A stretch of DNA of 53,766 nucleotides. Source: an uncultured bacterium (lineage in GTDB: Bacteria; Cyanobacteriota; Vampirovibrionia; Gastranaerophilales; Gastranaerophilaceae). How positions within the stretch are numbered: position 1 is the stretch's first letter; each line of letters begins with the position of its first letter. Of this stretch, positions 50,550 to 53,766 are shown piece after piece. The notes under the pieces are model-generated. The model was given only the letters and a program-made list of their open reading frames with translations, had not been told where the DNA came from and ran no database searches. The DNA lies in NCBI GenBank assembly GCA_902802825.1, contig CADCNV010000003.1, positions 1-53,766 of the forward strand, given 5' to 3'. Position numbers and translations under genes: made by a program.

Positions 50550-51451
50550 TCATTTAGCAAATCTCTGTACTGCTTTGCATTTGAATCATATCTAAGTTTT
50601 GTAATCGCTGCAGTTTCAAGTTGTCTTATTCGTTCTTTAGAATACCCCAATTCTTCCCCTATTTGCAAAAGAGTTTTTGGCTGTTCTGACTCTATGCCGT
50701 AACGCATTTTTATGATTTTCTTTTCTCTTTCTGATAATGAATTTAAAATTTTTGGGAAATCATCCTTTAATGTATTATTTATAACACATTCTTCCGGTGA
50801 TTCATGCGTATTGTCTTCGACAAAATCCCCGACTGTTAAATCGTCAGTTACAGGTACTTCTAAACTTATCGGCTCAAGAATTATAGAATTTTGGATCTTC
50901 TTCAGCTGCTTTAAATTAATATCCATAAATTCGCAGATTTCTTCGTCTGTCGGCTGTTTTTTAAGCTTATTTGTCAAATACTTTATTGCAGACTTGTATT
51001 TTTTAATTTTATCTGTCATATGGATTGGAATCCTGATAGATTTAGAATTATTTGCAATTGCTCTTGTGATTGACTGTTTAATCCACCAGGTTGCATAAGT
51101 TGAAAATTTAAAATTCCTTCTGTAATCAAATTTTTCAGCAGCTCTCATAAGTCCGATTGAACCCTCCTGAAGTAAATCCATAAAAAGAACTCCGCGCCCT
51201 GCATATTTTTTTGCCAAACTTACAACAAGGCGCAGATTTGCCTGGACGAGTTTTTTCTTTGCATTATTATCTTTTTGCTCTTTAATAAGTTTCCCCAACT
51301 CTTTTTCCTGATCTGTTTTAAGAAGTTTGTAACGGCTGATTTCTTTTAAATAATCCTGTAATATGTCATTTTCAAAAACAATATTATCAAAGTATTTGTT
51401 ACCGTCATCATCTAAATTTAATTTTTCATACTCAACAAGCTCAACAGTCAT
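50546..51451 (-). CDS. Sigma-70 family factor of the primary/group 2 type
   Basis: 301 residues with region 1.2 ([28 protein letters not shown]), region 2 ([35 protein letters not shown]..., then [16 protein letters not shown]), region 3 ([21 protein letters not shown]) and region 4 ([15 protein letters not shown]...[28 protein letters not shown]). It lacks the long region 1.1 of housekeeping RpoD. It could be the housekeeping factor or a group 2 relative; the genome would show which. AGGAT precedes ATG 51451. Confidence 0.9.
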   Translation of the reverse strand: MTVELVEYEKLNLDDDGNKYFDNIVFENDILQDYLKEISRYKLLKTDQEKELGKLIKEQKDNNAKKKLVQANLRLVVSLAKKYAGRGVLFMDLLQEGSIGLMRAAEKFDYRRNFKFSTYATWWIKQSITRAIANNSKSIRIPIHMTDKIKKYKSAIKYLTNKLKKQPTDEEICEFMDINLKQLKKIQNSIILEPISLEVPVTDDLTVGDFVEDNTHESPEECVINNTLKDDFPKILNSLSEREKKIIKMRYGIESEQPKTLLQIGEELGYSKERIRQLETAAITKLRYDSNAKQYRDLLND

Positions 51452-51526
51452 CCTACTATCCTCATAAATAACTAACTTCCACTTTGTATGACGATATAAA
51501 AATTAAAAAGTTCCATAAACAAAAAC

Positions 51527-51555
51527 TTGACACTAAAATTTGTTTTTGATAATAT
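51527..51555 (+). promoter_or_regulatory. tRNA-Val promoter (TTGACA-17-TAATAT)
   Basis: A consensus -35, TTGACA at 51527-51532, a 17-nt spacer and TAATAT at 51550-51555. Predicted initiation is near 51562, about 40 nt before the mature tRNA. Confidence 0.75.
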
Positions 51556-51602
51556 TAATCTGCTAACAGGTTTAGCTAAAGCTGAAAAATAAATAGTTAT
51601 AA

Positions 51603-51678
51603 GGGCGTTTAGCTCAGTTGGTAGAGCGTCTCCCTTACAAGGAGAGGGTCATAAGTTCGAGTCTTATAACGCCCACCA
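51603..51678 (+). tRNA. tRNA-Val (anticodon TAC)
   Basis: 76 bases including an encoded CCA end. The acceptor stem GGGCGTT (51603-51609) pairs with AACGCCC (51668-51674). The anticodon stem is CTCCC/GGGAG-like around loop CTTACAA, giving anticodon TAC. The T loop is GTTCGAGTC-type. Structure is canonical; it reads GUA and, by wobble, other Val codons. Confidence 0.96.
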
Positions 51679-51679
51679 T

Positions 51680-51713
51680 AAAAAACCAAATGACATTGTT
51701 GTTTGGTTTTTTA
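51680..51713. terminator. Terminator after tRNA-Val
   Basis: AAAAACCAAA (about 51681-51690) pairs with TTTGGTTTTT (51702-51711) around an 11-nt loop, with T and A runs on both sides. It can stop the tRNA transcript and possibly the lipoprotein gene from the other strand. Confidence 0.8.
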
Positions 51714-51741
51714 TTTTGGAATTATTTCACAATATAGCTTA

Positions 51742-52617
51742 TTAGTTGTTATTTCCGATGCGTTTAAGAGTTTCGTGTTTGTGTATACGGCGTGCAATAT
51801 AAACAAAAAATGCAATACCAAGCAAAAGAATAAATGCAATAGCCCATGGGCTATATACAATATATTGCAATTTGATTTCAGTCGGTTCTGATTTGCTTAA
51901 AACCCAACTATAAGTGCTAAAATCCGTTTCAGAAGCATTATTATATGATGCAAATGCGGGTAAAGTTATCGTAAATTTCGCCTCTAAATTATTAATATCA
52001 AACAAGTTATAATCATCATCCACATCAATTTCTTTCGTATTTTGCTGCTTTGAAGCACTTGAAAGTTCAGAAAAGTTATCATCATAATTATCAATAAAAT
52101 CACTGCTTACAGGGGATGAATCCTCTTTTAATAATTCATCATCGCCATATTTTTGAAAATATTCCGGTTTTAAAACCGACTTTGCCGCAGATTCATCAGA
52201 ACTTTGCAAAACAAGCTTCTTCTGCATGGCTTTTAAATTATAAATCATATCTATATCGTACAATGTTACAAGAAAATTATGTTTGACTTCAATATAACGC
52301 CCGGATTCATGTTTTGTAGCAAAACCCAAAGACGACAAATCTAAATCATTTTTTATTAAATTTCTTACATTCTTCTTTGCTGTAATATTTACTTTTTTTA
52401 CGGTAGAATCATCTTTTATTGTATATGATTTATCAATAAAAGCAGAAACAGTTGCCTGCATCGCAATAATTTCTTCAGGACGGGCGTGCTTATCTGAGAG
52501 CATTTTTACCTGAATGTCCGCAGACTTATTATTGTTTATTGATAAATTAGCGTCAATTTTTGCACAGCCGGAAATAAACGGAATTAAAAATATCAGCGAT
52601 ATAAACAGTTTCTTCAT
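51742..52617 (-). CDS. Lipoprotein, LppM/DUF3153-like
   Basis: 291 residues from ATG 52617 (MKKLFISLIFLIPFISGCAKIDANLSIN), with lipobox ISGC, so the mature protein is membrane-anchored by a lipidated Cys. The frame is open to 52662; GGGGGG lies 5 nt before the chosen ATG. The first part (INNNKSADIQVKMLSDK...) and a C-terminal single helix (SPWAIAFILLLGIAFFVYIARRIHKHE) resemble LppM-domain proteins of actinobacteria and cyanobacteria, of unknown function. The central 80 residues are acidic and probably disordered. It is divergent from the rlmD-type gene. Confidence 0.7.
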   Translation of the reverse strand: MKKLFISLIFLIPFISGCAKIDANLSINNNKSADIQVKMLSDKHARPEEIIAMQATVSAFIDKSYTIKDDSTVKKVNITAKKNVRNLIKNDLDLSSLGFATKHESGRYIEVKHNFLVTLYDIDMIYNLKAMQKKLVLQSSDESAAKSVLKPEYFQKYGDDELLKEDSSPVSSDFIDNYDDNFSELSSASKQQNTKEIDVDDDYNLFDINNLEAKFTITLPAFASYNNASETDFSTYSWVLSKSEPTEIKLQYIVYSPWAIAFILLLGIAFFVYIARRIHKHETLKRIGNNN

Positions 52618-52695
52618 GTAAGCCCCCCATGTTATTTTACATAATATCATAACTTTGAACAAATTGTTAATATTTATTCATGATAAAATTTCTGT

Positions 52696-53766
52696 ATGAA
52701 AATAAATGATACTTATGCGGTAAATATCGAGAAACTGAGTAATCAGGGATACGGAATTGCAAAAATTGACGGAATTGTTGCATTCATAGAAAACTCGTGT
52801 CCGGGAGATGTATTAAATATAAAAGTAACTAAAATAAACAAAAATTATGTTTTTGGTGAAATTTTAGAAATAATCAAACCGTCTGCAGCCAGGATTGAAC
52901 CGTTTTGCCCTATGCAAAAAGTTTGCGGCGCATGTCAGATACAGTTCATTGATTATGAGCAGCAATTAAATTTCAAAAAAGAAATTGTAGAAGATGCAAT
53001 GCACAATATTGCAGGAATGTCTTTAAGCATTAAGAAAACAATACCAAGTCCGCAAATAAGAAATTATCGCCATAAGATTCAGTATCCTGTATCGCAGACT
53101 AAAAATTCAAAGCGAATTATGGCAGGTTACTATAAACCGGCATCTCACGAAATTGTAAACATTAAATATTGCCCGATTCAGCCGGAAATCTGTGATAAAA
53201 TAATTGAATTTATCAGAGAAAATGCAAAGAATTACAAATTAAGCGGTTATACAGAAAAAAATCACTCAGGAATTTTAAGGCATGTTGTTATAAGATATTC
53301 TGAGAAAAATAACAACTGTCTTGTGACACTTGTTGTTAACTGTAAAAATGCCGATGAGAATTTAAAAAATTTTAGTATGGCACTATTTGATAAATTTGAT
53401 AAAATTTCAGGAGTTTGCATTAACTTTAATTCCAATAAAACAAATGTAATTATGGGGCGCGAAACAATATGTGTTTGCGGAAAAGATTATATTGAGGAAA
53501 AGTTATGCCAAAAGACATTCCATATTGGCTCTGACACATTTTTTCAGGTAAATCCGAAAAGCGCAGAAAATATATTTAATTATATTCGTGAATTTATAAA
53601 ATCGAATTACGACTCCCCTCTTGTGCTTGATGCGTACGCAGGAATCAGTGCAATTGGAATATGTATATCGGATTGTGCAGGCAAAGTGGTAAGTATTGAA
53701 GAAAACAAAAAATCCGTAGAAATGGCAATAGAAACGGCAAAATTAAACAATATAAGCAATATTGAG
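52696..53766 (+). CDS. rlmD: 23S rRNA (uracil-C5)-methyltransferase, RlmD/RumA type (3' end outside window)
   Basis: 357 codons to the window edge, still open. The N-terminus has a TRAM domain (YGIAKIDGIVAFIENSCPGDVLNIKV). The 4Fe-4S motif is CPMQKVCGACQIQF (Cys spaced as in RumA). Later come FFQVNPKSAENIFNYIREF, the SAM motif LVLDAYAGISAIGI, and VVSIEENKKSVEMAIETAKLNN. The catalytic Cys and Glu region lies beyond the edge. The sequence fits 5-methyluridine formation in 23S rRNA; RlmC- and TrmA-type relatives are close, so the exact target is less sure. TGATAAAAT ends 6 nt before ATG 52696 and no ribosome-binding site is present, so it is probably leaderless. Confidence 0.9.
   Translation, partial: MKINDTYAVNIEKLSNQGYGIAKIDGIVAFIENSCPGDVLNIKVTKINKNYVFGEILEIIKPSAARIEPFCPMQKVCGACQIQFIDYEQQLNFKKEIVEDAMHNIAGMSLSIKKTIPSPQIRNYRHKIQYPVSQTKNSKRIMAGYYKPASHEIVNIKYCPIQPEICDKIIEFIRENAKNYKLSGYTEKNHSGILRHVVIRYSEKNNNCLVTLVVNCKNADENLKNFSMALFDKFDKISGVCINFNSNKTNVIMGRETICVCGKDYIEEKLCQKTFHIGSDTFFQVNPKSAENIFNYIREFIKSNYDSPLVLDAYAGISAIGICISDCAGKVVSIEENKKSVEMAIETAKLNNISNIE

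Noticed and set aside
1..53766. CRISPR arrays, insertion sequences, integrases or prophage modules
   Set aside because: No direct-repeat/spacer array, transposase or integrase was seen. The S74 and head-repeat domains are phage-like in type but sit in proteins with prepilin N-termini and among housekeeping genes, without any other phage gene.

Overview
The window is AT-rich bacterial DNA (standard code, tightly packed genes). It has no insertion sequence, prophage, CRISPR array or rRNA operon that I can see. The gene content suggests a low-GC gut lineage related to Cyanobacteria (Gastranaerophilales/'Melainabacteria'). The pointers are prepilin-type proteins with long exported C-terminal regions, scattered flagellar genes, several sigma-70 factors, a split transketolase, and a lipoprotein resembling a family common in cyanobacteria. 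This placement is inference from gene content, not a computed phylogeny.

Layout. 1-6 kb: an S66 LD-carboxypeptidase (cut by the window edge), dnaX, typA and a DHA2-type MFS exporter. 6-13.4 kb: the most unusual block. Three large proteins (6135-7964 +, 7971-10103 +, 11592-13370 -) share one architecture: type IV prepilin N-terminus, YadA-like 'NTAVGY' head repeats, a two-cysteine loop, a LEVHN/NLVVRG module, and a C-terminal S74 self-cleaving intramolecular chaperone. metK lies among them, with a compact leader that can fold into a pseudoknot covering its ribosome-binding site. 13.5-20.7 kb: valS, a four-domain ribosomal protein S1, a fliJ/fliK/flgEFG-like flagellar cluster, rpiB and rsfS. 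20.7-31.2 kb: a DUF3137 membrane protein, a phosphohexomutase, an orphan sugar ABC permease, a 917-residue Ser/Asn/Lys-rich protein with 26-residue repeats, a CoA-disulfide-reductase-like flavoprotein, an FAD oxidoreductase and an MnmD-like methyltransferase. The last two carry related short palindromic repeats inside their reading frames. 31.3-40.4 kb: thrB, a GPH-type sugar transporter, the gatC-pyrG operon, a FliA-like sigma factor coupled to a prepilin peptidase, ruvA and dnaA. 40.6-45.4 kb: a second sigma factor leading an apparent operon with gcvPB, a CoA-dehydratase-activase-like protein, a membrane protein and miaA. 45.4-49.7 kb: wecG-like glycosyltransferase, transketolase N-terminal half, a fourth (cysteine-rich) prepilin-like protein and a YhcH-family protein, all on the minus strand. 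49.7-53.8 kb: an exported protein, a primary-type sigma factor, tRNA-Val(TAC), an LppM-like lipoprotein and an rlmD-type rRNA methyltransferase cut by the window end.

How they fit together. The prepilin peptidase (36764-37825) is the obvious processing enzyme for the four prepilin-like proteins, and the sigma factor encoded immediately before it is a candidate regulator of the pilus/flagellum programme. Promoters fit a TTGnnn-17-TATAAT consensus well. Several genes (dnaX, the permease, wecG, the 49713 gene, rlmD, the MFS gene) have their -10 box only 6-11 nt before ATG and no Shine-Dalgarno sequence, so leaderless mRNAs look common. Only short intergenic stretches are present; none longer than about 300 bases lacks a gene.
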